The position numbers were made by a program, and so were the translations under genes. The notes under the pieces are model-generated. The model searched no databases and was not told where the DNA came from. It worked only from the letters and a program-made list of their open reading frames with translations. A stretch of 64,000 nt of DNA from Micavibrio sp. (lineage in GTDB: Bacteria > Pseudomonadota > Alphaproteobacteria > Micavibrionales > Micavibrionaceae), in NCBI GenBank assembly GCA_030824965.1, contig JAPJQV010000001.1, forward strand, positions 1 through 64,000. The letters are read 5' to 3'. Below, one piece after another: positions 8,440 through 16,218 of the stretch (position 1 is its first letter; the number at the start of each line of letters is the position of its first letter).

Positions 8440-9030
8440 ATGGCTCGTCCAGAACGTAAAAAAGAACGCGAACCACGCGAAGAGAACGAACTGACAGAAA
8501 AGTTGGTTGCCGTTAACCGCGTTGCGAAAACCGTTAAAGGTGGCCGTCGTATGGCCTTTGCAGCTTTGGTTGTTGTCGGCGATGGTCGTGGCCGCGTCGG
8601 TCAAGGTCATGCGAAAGCCAAGGAAGTGCCGGACGCGATCCGTAAAGCAACAGATCAGGCAAAACGCTCGATGATCCGCGTTCCTCTTCGTGAAGGTCGC
8701 ACGATCCATCATGACGTTATTGGTCACTTCGGTGCAGGCCGCGTTTTGCTCCGCTCGGCTCCGCAAGGTACAGGTATTATTGCCGGTGGTCCGCTTCGTG
8801 CGATTTTCGAAGCTATCGGTATTCAGGACGTTGTTGCGAAAGCCTTGGGAACAAATAACCCATACAACATGGTCAATGCGGCGTTTGAAGCGCTGAAGAA
8901 CATGCAAAGCCCACGCACAGTTGCGGCCCGTCGCAGCAAGAAAGTCTCTGACATTCTTGGTAACCGCGAAATCGGTCTTAAAGGCGACAAAGCTGCTGCC
9001 GATGCTGCAGAAGAAAGCAAAGAGGACTAA
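8440..9030 (+). CDS. rpsE: 30S ribosomal protein S5
   Basis: S5, 196 residues, important for decoding fidelity and mRNA helicase activity. The double-stranded RNA-binding region reads LVAVNRVAKTVKGGRRMAFA; the C-terminal domain has GRTIHHDVIGHFGAGRVLL and GTGIIAGGPLRAIFEAIGI. It carries a charged N-terminal extension and an acidic tail (AAAD..EESKED). rpmD starts 5 nt after the stop. Confidence 0.98.
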   Translation: MARPERKKEREPREENELTEKLVAVNRVAKTVKGGRRMAFAALVVVGDGRGRVGQGHAKAKEVPDAIRKATDQAKRSMIRVPLREGRTIHHDVIGHFGAGRVLLRSAPQGTGIIAGGPLRAIFEAIGIQDVVAKALGTNNPYNMVNAAFEALKNMQSPRTVAARRSKKVSDILGNREIGLKGDKAAADAAEESKED

Positions 9031-9035
9031 TCCCA

Positions 9036-9287
9036 ATGGCAAAAATGAAGCCGCACAAAGCGAAAAAACAAAAACCAAAAGCACCGGTTAGCGTTGTGGC
9101 AACAGGTAAAACGGTCAAGGTAACGCAGATGGGCAGTCCGATTGGCCGTTCACCGGATCAGGAAGCGACATTGATTGGCCTGGGTTTGAACAAACGTCAC
9201 AGAACGCGTGAATTGATCGATACACCTGCGGTACGCGGCATGATCGTTAAAATCCAGCATTTGTTAAAAGTGGAAGAATCGAAATGA
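9036..9287 (+). CDS. rpmD: 50S ribosomal protein L30
   Basis: L30, 83 residues; the core is about 60. VKVTQMGSPIGRSPDQEATL and LGLNKRHRTRELIDTPAVRG identify it. The first 18 or so residues are a Lys/Pro-rich extension (PHKAKKQKPKAPV). The TGA overlaps the rplO ATG by 4 nt (ATGA), a standard coupling arrangement. Confidence 0.96.
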   Translation: MAKMKPHKAKKQKPKAPVSVVATGKTVKVTQMGSPIGRSPDQEATLIGLGLNKRHRTRELIDTPAVRGMIVKIQHLLKVEESK

Positions 9288-9790
9288 AACTGAACGAACT
9301 TAGCCCTAAAGAAGGGTCCACCAAAACCAGCCGCCGTATTGGCCGCGGTATCGGTTCGTCCAAAGGTAAAACCGGCGGACGCGGTGTCAAAGGTCAAAAA
9401 GCCCGTTCCGGCGTGGCTGTTAAAGGCTTCGAAGGTGGTCAAATGCCTTTATATCGCCGTTTGCCTAAAGTCGGTTTCACGAGCTTCGGCGCAAAAGAAT
9501 ACACGACGTTGTCTTTGGCAGGCCTTCAGGCTGCGATTGATAACAAAAAGATCGACACTAAGGGTCAAATCGATGAGAACGCTTTGGTCAAAGCGAAAAT
9601 CGTACGCCGCAAGAAAGACGGTATACGTCTTTTAGGCACAGGCGAATTGACATCGAAAGTGTCTTTGAAAATCTCCGGCGCGACAGCAACGGCGAAGGCG
9701 GCTGTTGAAAAAGCGGGCGGTTCTATCGAACTGATCGTCTGGACGCCAAAACCGGTCGAGCGCAAAAAGCCGATCCCAGGTAAAAAATAA
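9284..9790 (+). CDS. rplO: 50S ribosomal protein L15
   Basis: L15, 168 residues, late-assembly 50S protein. MKLNELSPKEGSTKTSRRIG and the glycine-rich GRGIGSSKGKTGGRGVKGQK are the signature; FEGGQMPLYRRLPKVGFTSF follows. Longer than the usual 145 residues because of a basic C-terminal tail. Coupled to rpmD by a 4-nt overlap. Unlike in E. coli, it is followed by a strong terminator rather than running directly into secY. Confidence 0.97.
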   Translation: MKLNELSPKEGSTKTSRRIGRGIGSSKGKTGGRGVKGQKARSGVAVKGFEGGQMPLYRRLPKVGFTSFGAKEYTTLSLAGLQAAIDNKKIDTKGQIDENALVKAKIVRRKKDGIRLLGTGELTSKVSLKISGATATAKAAVEKAGGSIELIVWTPKPVERKKPIPGKK

Positions 9791-9797
9791 GATTTAG

Positions 9798-9825
9798 AAA
9801 AACCCGCTGAAAGGCGGGTTTTTTT
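9798..9825 (+). terminator. Rho-independent terminator after rplO
   Basis: Inverted repeat AACCCGC (9801-9807) and GCGGGTT (9814-9820) with a 6-nt loop, followed by a run of T to 9825. It begins 10 nt past the rplO stop and would end the S10-spc transcript before secY. Confidence 0.88.
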
Positions 9826-9884
9826 AAGCTATTTATTCTATCATCAGGACCTGTCAGAATGACGCATGGCCGCAAGATTGTCGC

Positions 9885-9913
9885 TTGATATTCAATCTCC
9901 CTTAACCTAAAAA
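9885..9913 (+). promoter_or_regulatory. Candidate sigma-70 promoter for secY-adk
   Basis: TTGATA (9885-9890), 17-nt spacer, TAAAAA (9908-9913), 36 nt before the secY ATG. The match is good (5/6 and 4/6), and a separate promoter is needed because a terminator lies just upstream. Position and boxes are seen; activity is inferred. Confidence 0.5.
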
Positions 9914-9949
9914 TACTCCTTCATTAATCCACTGAAAGACTGATTATCC

Positions 9950-11296
9950 ATGGCCTCTGCCGTCGAACAACTTGCCAAAAATGCCAATTGGGGCGCCTTT
10001 GCCAAAGCAACCGAACTGAAACAGCGTATCCTGTTCGTTGTTCTCGCTTTGCTGACTTATCGCCTTGGCTCTTACATTCCAATTCCCGGTGTCGATCCAC
10101 ATGTATGGGAAGGTATTTTCGAGCAGAAAGGTGGCGGTCTTTTGGACATGTTCAACATGTTCTCAGGTGGTTCGCTTCAGCGTATGACAATTTTCGCACT
10201 TTCGATCATGCCTTATATTTCGGCGTCGATTATCGTGCAGCTGGCAACAGCCCTTTTCAAAAACCTTGAAGCCTTGAAAAAAGAAGGTGACGCAGGCCGC
10301 CAGAAGATAAATCAATATACTCGTTATTTAACAGTGTTGCTCGCGACCGTTCAGGCCTGGGGTCTGGCTGTCGGTCTCGAGAATCTGCAAGGGCCGCAAG
10401 GGTCTGCCGTGATTGATCCGGGCCTTTTCTTCCGCATCTCGACCGTTATTACAATCGTCGGCGGTACGATGTTTCTGCTGTGGCTTGGTGAGCAAATCAC
10501 GGCGCGTGGTATCGGTAACGGGACATCGCTGATTATCTTCGCCGGTATCGTGGCGAACTTGCCGCATGCTTTGGCAAGTTTTCTTGAGCTCGGTCGCCAA
10601 GGCCAGTTCAGCTTTGTCTCCATCGCTGTTATCTGCTTGATGATAGTCGGTGTAATCTTATTTATCATTTTTATGGAGCGTGCACAGCGACGCCTTCTGG
10701 TGCAATATCCGAAACGTCAAGTCGGGCCGCAGCAAATGGCGCAGGCGTCTCAGAATCATTTGCCGTTAAAGCTAAATATGTCGGGCGTTATCCCGCCGAT
10801 CTTCGCTTCGTCGCTTCTTTTCCTGCCGATGACGATCGTCGGTTTTACAGGGGCGGAGCAGACAGGTTTTGTGGCTGATATTTCCCGCTACATGCAGATG
10901 GGTCATCCTGTGCACATGATTTTCTATGCGTCTTTGATTGTTTTCTTTGCGTTCTTCTATACGGCTATTGTTTTCAATCCTGAAGAAAACGCTGAAATGT
11001 TGAGAAAACACGGCGGATTCATTCCCGGTATCCGCCCGGGCAAATCGACGGCAGAATATCTAGATTTCGTTTTAACACGCATAACCGTGATCGGCGCGTT
11101 TTATCTTGTTCTAATCTGCTTGCTGCCGGAATTGCTGATAGCTGAATATGGTCTGCCATTCTATTTCGGCGGTACATCGCTTCTGATCGTTGTTTCTGTT
11201 ACAATGGATACTGTTGCGCAAGTGCATTCGCATATGATTGCGCATCAATATGAAGGCTTGCTGAAACGCACTAAATTGGGGAAAAAACGTAAATGA
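9950..11296 (+). CDS. secY: Preprotein translocase subunit SecY
   Basis: SecY, 448 residues, the ten-helix channel of the Sec translocon in the inner membrane. Visible signatures: LGSYIPIPGVDPHVWEG in the first periplasmic region, LLDMFNMFSGGSLQRMTIFA near the plug, IMPYISASIIVQL in TM2, and the cytosolic loop VQYPKRQVGPQQM. The C-terminus ends in basic KLGKKRK. It follows a terminator and its own candidate promoter, so it is a separate unit from the spc genes. The stop overlaps the adk start by 4 nt. Confidence 0.98.
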   Translation: MASAVEQLAKNANWGAFAKATELKQRILFVVLALLTYRLGSYIPIPGVDPHVWEGIFEQKGGGLLDMFNMFSGGSLQRMTIFALSIMPYISASIIVQLATALFKNLEALKKEGDAGRQKINQYTRYLTVLLATVQAWGLAVGLENLQGPQGSAVIDPGLFFRISTVITIVGGTMFLLWLGEQITARGIGNGTSLIIFAGIVANLPHALASFLELGRQGQFSFVSIAVICLMIVGVILFIIFMERAQRRLLVQYPKRQVGPQQMAQASQNHLPLKLNMSGVIPPIFASSLLFLPMTIVGFTGAEQTGFVADISRYMQMGHPVHMIFYASLIVFFAFFYTAIVFNPEENAEMLRKHGGFIPGIRPGKSTAEYLDFVLTRITVIGAFYLVLICLLPELLIAEYGLPFYFGGTSLLIVVSVTMDTVAQVHSHMIAHQYEGLLKRTKLGKKRK

Positions 11297-11871
11297 CCAA
11301 TATTATTCTTCTGGGCCCACCCGGCGCCGGCAAAGGCACGCAGGCTAAAATTCTGGAAGACGAAAAAGGTCTGAAGCAACTTTCTACCGGAGACATGTTG
11401 CGTGCAGAGATTGCAGCTTCATCTCCGCTTGGCATTAAAGTAAAGAATATCATGGATAGTGGAGGTCTTGTCTCTGACGATATCATGATAGAGATGATCT
11501 CGAGCCGTATCGATCAGGAGGATTGTGCCAAAGGTTTTATCCTTGATGGTTTCCCGCGTACGGTACCGCAGGCAGAAGCTCTCGATAAAATGCTGGCGGA
11601 GAAAGATCGAAATCTTGATGCCGTCATTCAGCTTGTTGTCGATGAAGACGTTCTGCTGGCCCGGATTGAAAAGCGGGCGCTTGAAACCGTTGGCGGCCCG
11701 AGAGCGGATGATAATGCCGATGCTTTAAAGAAGCGTCTGTCGGTATATAACCAGCAAACCAAGCCGATTTTGCCTTATTACGAAGGCAAGCAAATTTTGC
11801 AAAAAGTCGATGGCATGGCCGGAGTTGACGAGGTCACGGCCCAAATCGGCAAATTGCTGACAAAACCTTGA
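11293..11871 (+). CDS. adk: Adenylate kinase, short-LID type
   Basis: Adk, 192 residues, interconverts ATP+AMP and 2 ADP in the cytosol. The P-loop GPPGAGKGT is at residues 8-16, LSTGDMLRAEI forms part of the NMP site and FILDGFPRT is the conserved Asp/Arg motif. The protein is about 20 residues shorter than E. coli Adk because the LID is a short loop (LETVGGPRADDNADALKKRL) without zinc ligands, the common alphaproteobacterial form. Overlaps secY by 4 nt. Confidence 0.97.
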   Translation: MTNIILLGPPGAGKGTQAKILEDEKGLKQLSTGDMLRAEIAASSPLGIKVKNIMDSGGLVSDDIMIEMISSRIDQEDCAKGFILDGFPRTVPQAEALDKMLAEKDRNLDAVIQLVVDEDVLLARIEKRALETVGGPRADDNADALKKRLSVYNQQTKPILPYYEGKQILQKVDGMAGVDEVTAQIGKLLTKP

Positions 11872-11872
11872 G

Positions 11873-11881
11873 TTATCCACA
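11873..11881 (+). promoter_or_regulatory. Perfect DnaA-box 9-mer
   Basis: TTATCCACA, the strict consensus DnaA box, begins one base after the adk stop and 19 nt before the -35 box of the rpsM promoter. It is a single copy without clustered neighbours, so it is a possible DnaA-responsive site rather than an origin. A chance occurrence is possible. Confidence 0.4.
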
Positions 11882-11899
11882 GGATTTTAAGTTATTTAG

Positions 11900-11927
11900 T
11901 TGACTCGGGCCTTTTTCTGGCTAATAT
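11900..11927 (+). promoter_or_regulatory. Sigma-70 promoter for rpsM-rpsK-rpoA
   Basis: TTGACT (11900-11905), 16-nt spacer, TAATAT (11922-11927), both 5/6 or near consensus. It lies 145 nt upstream of rpsM in a 201-nt gap and starts the alpha-operon transcript with a long leader that contains a hairpin at 12018-12037. Confidence 0.75.
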
Positions 11928-12017
11928 GCGGCCATTCCGGCAAAAACATGTCTTTAGGGACTATTTGTGTCTTTGATAAATCTATTAATATCAAGGACTT
12001 AACCGGGGTTTGGATTA

Positions 12018-12037
12018 CGAACCGGTGTTACGGTTCG
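12018..12037 (+). ncRNA. Hairpin in the rpsM leader RNA
   Basis: CGAACCG and CGGTTCG form a perfect 7-bp stem with loop GTGTTA, 36 nt before the rpsM start. There is no following T-tract, so it is not a terminator. Its place in the long leader of the S13/S11/alpha unit suggests a binding site for an autoregulating ribosomal protein; this is inference. Confidence 0.5.
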
Positions 12038-12072
12038 GCTAGAACTCAACTTTAACGCTCAAAGGAGCAATT

Positions 12073-12456
12073 ATGGCCCGTTTTTCAGGTGTCAACATTC
12101 CTGACAATAAGAGAGCAATCATCTCTCTGACATATATTCACGGTATTGGTCGTCACACGGCTGAACAAATCTGTACCGAAGTAGGTATCGATTTTTCACG
12201 TCGTATGAAAGATCTGACCGAAGATGAAATGAACCAGATCCGCAAGATCATTGAATCCAACCGCTTCCCTATCGAAGGTGATTTGCGCCGTGAGACATCG
12301 CTCGCGATCAAACGCCTGATGGACATGCAATGCTTCCGCGGTCTTCGTCACCGTAAAGGCCTGCCTGTTCGCGGTCAGCGCACGAAAACAAACGCGCGTA
12401 CACGCAAAGGCCCGGCAAAACCAGTTGCCGGTAAAAAGCCGATTGCTAAAAAATAA
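12073..12456 (+). CDS. rpsM: 30S ribosomal protein S13
   Basis: S13, 127 residues, in the 30S head contacting the P-site tRNA and L5. MARFSGVNIPDNKRAIISLT, the helix-two-turn-helix TYIHGIGRHTAEQICTEVGI and the C-terminal RHRKGLPVRGQRTKTNARTR are diagnostic. AAAGGAGCAATT precedes the ATG. First gene of the alpha-operon unit, with its own promoter 145 nt upstream. Confidence 0.98.
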   Translation: MARFSGVNIPDNKRAIISLTYIHGIGRHTAEQICTEVGIDFSRRMKDLTEDEMNQIRKIIESNRFPIEGDLRRETSLAIKRLMDMQCFRGLRHRKGLPVRGQRTKTNARTRKGPAKPVAGKKPIAKK

Positions 12457-12487
12457 TTGATCATTGCGAATTTAAAGGAATAGAAAA

Positions 12488-12901
12488 ATGGCTACACCAG
12501 CTAAAGGCGCTGCCAAAGGCGGCAAGGGCGGAAAAAAGAAAATCGTCCGTAAAAATATTCACTCGGGCGTGGTCCACGTGAATGCGACATTCAACAATAC
12601 ATTGATTACCATCACTGATATGATGGGGAACACGATCTCCTGGTCAACATCTGGCATGATGGGTTTTAAGGGCTCCCGTAAATCCACACCTTTCGCGGCG
12701 CAGGTAGCAGCGGAAGATGCGGCACGCAAGGCTCAGGAACACGGATTGAAAGAAGTAGACGTCGAAGTCAAAGGTCCAGGTACCGGACGCGAGTCCGCGC
12801 TTCGCGCACTCAGTTCCGTTGGCTTGATCGTCAAAGGCATTAAAGACATTACGCCGATCCCTCACAATGGTGTTCGTCCACGCAAGCGCCGCCGCGTCTA
12901 A
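12488..12901 (+). CDS. rpsK: 30S ribosomal protein S11
   Basis: S11, 137 residues, on the 30S platform near the Shine-Dalgarno helix. After a Gly/Lys-rich head the core reads GVVHVNATFNNTLITITDMM and GSRKSTPFAAQVAAEDAARK; the end IPHNGVRPRKRRRV is the invariant C-terminus. It is 31 nt after rpsM; rpsD is absent here, as is usual in this group. Confidence 0.98.
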   Translation: MATPAKGAAKGGKGGKKKIVRKNIHSGVVHVNATFNNTLITITDMMGNTISWSTSGMMGFKGSRKSTPFAAQVAAEDAARKAQEHGLKEVDVEVKGPGTGRESALRALSSVGLIVKGIKDITPIPHNGVRPRKRRRV

Positions 12902-12975
12902 CATCAGATGCGCTGCGCTTCGAGCGGCTTAATAAGAATAGTCTACGCTACTTAAAACAAGGAAGAGAAAACAGT

Positions 12976-14001
12976 ATGTTGATACAGAAGAACTGGCTGG
13001 AACTGATCAAACCAAACAAAGTTGATGTCGAGCGCAACAAAACCAACAGCAATGCAGGTAAAGTTGTCGTGGAACCATTGGAGCGTGGTTTTGGTCTGAC
13101 ACTGGGTAATGCCCTGCGTCGCATCCTGCTTTCATCTTTGCAAGGCGCGGCTGTTACGGCTGTTAAAATCGCCGGTGTTCAGCATGAATTCTCCACAATC
13201 GAAGGTGTTCGCGAAGATGTCACAGACGTTATTTTGAACATCAAGGCGATTGCGGTTCGTATGCATGCCGAAGGCCCAAAGCGTATGCGCATTAATGCTG
13301 AAGGCCCATGTGAAGTAACTGCTGGCATGATCGAAGCCGGCGCTGATATCGAAATCATGAATCCTGATCTGGTTATCTGCACACTCGATAAAGGTGCAAA
13401 ACTGGAAATGGAAATGACAGTCAACACAGGCAAGGGTTACCGTCCGGCGTCCCAGAACCGTCCGGAAGATGCGCCTGTCGGTCTGATCCCTGTTGACTCT
13501 ATTTTCTCGCCGATACGCAAAGTATCCTACGATGTGGAAGATACACGCGTTGGCCAGATCACGGACTACGATAAGCTGACACTGAACATTGAAACAAATG
13601 GTGTTATTACACCGGAAGATGCGATCGCTTACGCGGCGCGCATCATGCAAGACCAGCTGCAAGTGTTCATCAACTTTGAAGAGCCGAAGGAAGCAAAAGT
13701 TTCCCGCGAAGAAGAGAGCCTGCCGTTCAACCGCAATCTCTTGAAGAAAGTGGAAGAGCTGGAATTGTCTGTCCGCTCTGCCAACTGCCTGAAAAACGAC
13801 AATATCATTTATATTGGTGATCTCGTTCAGAAGTCAGAATCCGAAATGCTTCGCACACCTAATTTCGGTCGTAAATCTTTGAATGAAATTAAGGAAGTTC
13901 TGACGATTATGGGGCTTCACCTTGGTATGCAAATCGAAGGATGGCCGCCAGAGAATATTGAAGAGCTGGCAAAGAAAATGGATGATCCATTCGCCAGCTA
14001 A
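12976..14001 (+). CDS. rpoA: RNA polymerase alpha subunit
   Basis: RpoA, 341 residues. The N-terminal assembly domain has VEPLERGFGLTLGNALRRIL (about residues 35-55) and the C-terminal domain has LSVRSANCLKNDNIIYIGDL and PNFGRKSLNEIKEVL, the helix-hairpin-helix that binds UP elements and activators. It is 74 nt after rpsK and followed by a terminator-like hairpin before rplQ. Confidence 0.98.
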   Translation: MLIQKNWLELIKPNKVDVERNKTNSNAGKVVVEPLERGFGLTLGNALRRILLSSLQGAAVTAVKIAGVQHEFSTIEGVREDVTDVILNIKAIAVRMHAEGPKRMRINAEGPCEVTAGMIEAGADIEIMNPDLVICTLDKGAKLEMEMTVNTGKGYRPASQNRPEDAPVGLIPVDSIFSPIRKVSYDVEDTRVGQITDYDKLTLNIETNGVITPEDAIAYAARIMQDQLQVFINFEEPKEAKVSREEESLPFNRNLLKKVEELELSVRSANCLKNDNIIYIGDLVQKSESEMLRTPNFGRKSLNEIKEVLTIMGLHLGMQIEGWPPENIEELAKKMDDPFAS

Positions 14002-14012
14002 AAAATTGAATT

Positions 14013-14042
14013 GGGTCCGGTGAAGATTGGACCCGGTTTTTT
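14013..14042 (+). terminator. Terminator-like hairpin between rpoA and rplQ
   Basis: GGGTCC (14013-14018) and GGACCC (14029-14034) form a 6-bp stem with a 10-nt loop, then GG and six T. It is weaker than the hairpins after rplO and rplQ, so partial termination before rplQ is plausible. Confidence 0.6.
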
Positions 14043-14045
14043 AAA

Positions 14046-14058
14046 GAGCATAATGCTC
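14046..14058. repeat. 13-bp palindrome in the rplQ upstream region
   Basis: GAGCATAATGCTC, perfect 6-bp arms around a central A, just after the rpoA terminator and 88 nt before rplQ. It could be an operator or a small stem in the rplQ leader; no partner is known to me. Confidence 0.3.
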
Positions 14059-14146
14059 AAACATACTGGTAACGCTTTAAGTAGTGCCGGTCTGAAACCC
14101 CAGGATCTTACCCGTTTAAGGTCGCAGTAAAAGAGAAAGACTAAAA

Positions 14147-14695
14147 ATGAAACACGGATTGAAACAACGTAAATTGAACCGTACTTCCGCTCACCGCTCC
14201 GCGATGTTGTCCAACATGGCAAACGCACTTGTAAAGCATGAGCAAATCGTCACGACTTTGCCAAAAGCAAAAGAACTTCGTCCTTTCGTTGAAAAGCTGA
14301 TCACCCTTGGTAAAAAAGGTGGCCTTGCTAACCGTCGTAATGCTTTCGCTGTTCTGCGCGACGAAACAATGGTTTCAAAAATCTTCTCAACGCTGGCAGA
14401 TCGCTATTCCTCCCGTCCAGGCGGCTATGCGCGCATTTTGAAGGCCGGTTTCCGTTACGGTGACGCCGCTCCTATGGCGATTATCGAGCTGGTCGACCGC
14501 GATCCATCTGCAAAAGGCCAAGACTCAGGTCAAGACAACTCTGCAGAATTCGCTGCTGGTCCGGCTGATGAACTGACAGTATCCAAAGCGGCTGTTAAAA
14601 AAGCCAACACAGCAAAAAAAGAAAAAGCGCCAAAAGCTGAAGGCGAAGAAAAGCCAAAAAAGGCATCCAAGAAAAAAGAAGCTGACGCTGAATAA
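14147..14695 (+). CDS. rplQ: 50S ribosomal protein L17, extended
   Basis: L17, 182 residues. The core (MKHGLKQRKLNRTSAHRSAM, SNMANALVKHEQIVTTLPKA, YARILKAGFRYGDAAPMAII) occupies the first 120 or so residues. The remaining 60 residues are a low-complexity Ala/Lys/Glu tail (for example KPKKASKKKEADAE), longer than in most bacteria. It closes the ribosomal locus and is followed by a strong terminator. Confidence 0.97.
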   Translation: MKHGLKQRKLNRTSAHRSAMLSNMANALVKHEQIVTTLPKAKELRPFVEKLITLGKKGGLANRRNAFAVLRDETMVSKIFSTLADRYSSRPGGYARILKAGFRYGDAAPMAIIELVDRDPSAKGQDSGQDNSAEFAAGPADELTVSKAAVKKANTAKKEKAPKAEGEEKPKKASKKKEADAE

Positions 14696-14713
14696 GCTGG
14701 CAAGATAAGAATT

Positions 14714-14741
14714 AAAACCCGCCGAAATGGCGGGTTTTTTC
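14714..14741 (+). terminator. Rho-independent terminator after rplQ
   Basis: AAAACCCGCC (14714-14723) pairs over 10 bp with GGCGGGTTTT (14729-14738); loop GAAAT; six T. It ends the ribosomal locus 18 nt past the rplQ stop. Confidence 0.92.
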
Positions 14742-14786
14742 TTAACCGTTCTTGAACTTATTTCTACCAATCGTATTTTATCTTGC

Positions 14787-16187
14787 ATGAAAAAAATACT
14801 GATCTCTTTCTTGTCGTTTCTCTCTCTGTCCTTGCCTGTCGCGGCTCAGGAAGTCATCCCGCAAAGTAAGGCAGAGATCGAGATGTCGTATGCGCCATTG
14901 GTAAGGAAAGTTGCGCCATCGGTTGTCAATATTTACACGAAGAAAGTTGTGACCACCGTCAATCCGTTGGTAGCTGATCCGTTTTTTGGCCAATTTTTCG
15001 GACGCGGATATGGCATGCCGCAGCAACGGCTTGAAAGCTCGCTGGGCTCGGGTGTGATCGTCGATCCGACCGGTCTTGTCGTGACTAATTCGCATGTGAT
15101 CAAGGATGCCAGAGAAATCACCGTGATGCTTTCGGATGGCCGCGAATTCGCCGCGACGCTAAAGCTTAACGATCCGGCATCGGATATTGCTCTCCTTCGT
15201 CTCGATACAAAAAATGAGCAGCTTCCATCGTCTCCATTGCAACCCAGCGATACGCTGGAAGTTGGTGATTTAGTACTGGCGATTGGTAATCCGTTTGGAG
15301 TCGGTCAGACGGTGACGAGCGGGATCGTATCGGCGTTGGCCAGATCTTCTTTAAGCATCAATGATTTTAATTTCTTTATTCAGACCGATGCGGCAATCAA
15401 CCCGGGTAATTCCGGCGGACCGCTGGTGTCAATGAAAGGAGGCATCGTCGGAATCAATTCGGCGATATTCTCCAATTCCGGTGGCTCTCTCGGGATCGGC
15501 TTTGCCATCCCGTCCGAAATGGTGGCCACCATTATTGCTGCCGAAAAATCAGGCCAGACTGTAAACGGCCAGATCATCCGCCCATGGGTCGGGGTTTCCG
15601 TACAGGATTTAAATTCGGAAATAGCATCATCTCTAGGTTTGTCAAACCCATCAGGCGCATTAATTACGGGATTGCATGAGGAAAGCCCTGCATTAAAAGC
15701 GGGGCTAAGGGTCGGCGACCTGATTACATCGGTTAATGGACGTAGAATACATGATGCCTCTGAAATTCGTTTTCGTTTTGCGATGGTGCCGATCGGCGGT
15801 AGCGTGAAAATCGGCTATGACCGTAAAGGGGAGGAAGGCGAAGCGGATGTCGAAGCGATCAAGCCACCTGATAGGCCGGCCAGAATGGCAACGCTGGTTA
15901 AAGGGCGTAATCCCCTAGCGGGAGCAACGCTGGCAAACATAAATCCCGCTCTGGAAGTCGAGCTGGGCTTAAAAGGCGAAGATCGGGGAATTGTGGTCGC
16001 AAAGGTGCAAAAGGGCTCCATAGCTTCACGTCTGGTTTCTGTCGGGGATATCATTGTTGCCATTAACAAGACCGTCCTGAAGTCGCCGACAGAGGCACAG
16101 AATTTACTCGATAGCAGTACGTCACAAGCAATATGGGCACTCACCATCCGTTCAAAGGGCCAGGAGCGAACGATCGTGGTAAGGTAG
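14787..16187 (+). CDS. degQ: Do/DegQ-type periplasmic serine protease (HtrA family)
   Basis: HtrA protease-chaperone, 466 residues, acting in the periplasm on misfolded envelope proteins. Signal peptide MKKILISFLSFLSLSLPVAA, cleaved after about residue 20. Catalytic triad: His103 in VVTNSHVI, Asp133 in ASDIALL, Ser209 in INPGNSGGPL. Two PDZ domains follow (about 265-350, starting RPWVGVSVQDL, and about 375-460). The ATG at 14787 is used because an in-frame ATG at 14727 lies inside the rplQ terminator and would bury the signal peptide. The gene opens the degQ-rarA-crcB group. degP is an equally possible name. Confidence 0.93.
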   Translation: MKKILISFLSFLSLSLPVAAQEVIPQSKAEIEMSYAPLVRKVAPSVVNIYTKKVVTTVNPLVADPFFGQFFGRGYGMPQQRLESSLGSGVIVDPTGLVVTNSHVIKDAREITVMLSDGREFAATLKLNDPASDIALLRLDTKNEQLPSSPLQPSDTLEVGDLVLAIGNPFGVGQTVTSGIVSALARSSLSINDFNFFIQTDAAINPGNSGGPLVSMKGGIVGINSAIFSNSGGSLGIGFAIPSEMVATIIAAEKSGQTVNGQIIRPWVGVSVQDLNSEIASSLGLSNPSGALITGLHEESPALKAGLRVGDLITSVNGRRIHDASEIRFRFAMVPIGGSVKIGYDRKGEEGEADVEAIKPPDRPARMATLVKGRNPLAGATLANINPALEVELGLKGEDRGIVVAKVQKGSIASRLVSVGDIIVAINKTVLKSPTEAQNLLDSSTSQAIWALTIRSKGQERTIVVR

Positions 16188-16218
16188 TAATTTCCGAATA
16201 AAACGCTACTATCTTTCC

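Noticed and set aside
8371..9084. Long antisense open frame (237 codons) over rpsE
   Set aside because: Shadow of the strongly supported rpsE; no ribosome binding site and no family match.
14727..14786. Upstream in-frame ATG for the HtrA protease
   Set aside because: It lies inside the rplQ terminator and would place 20 residues before an otherwise perfect signal peptide.
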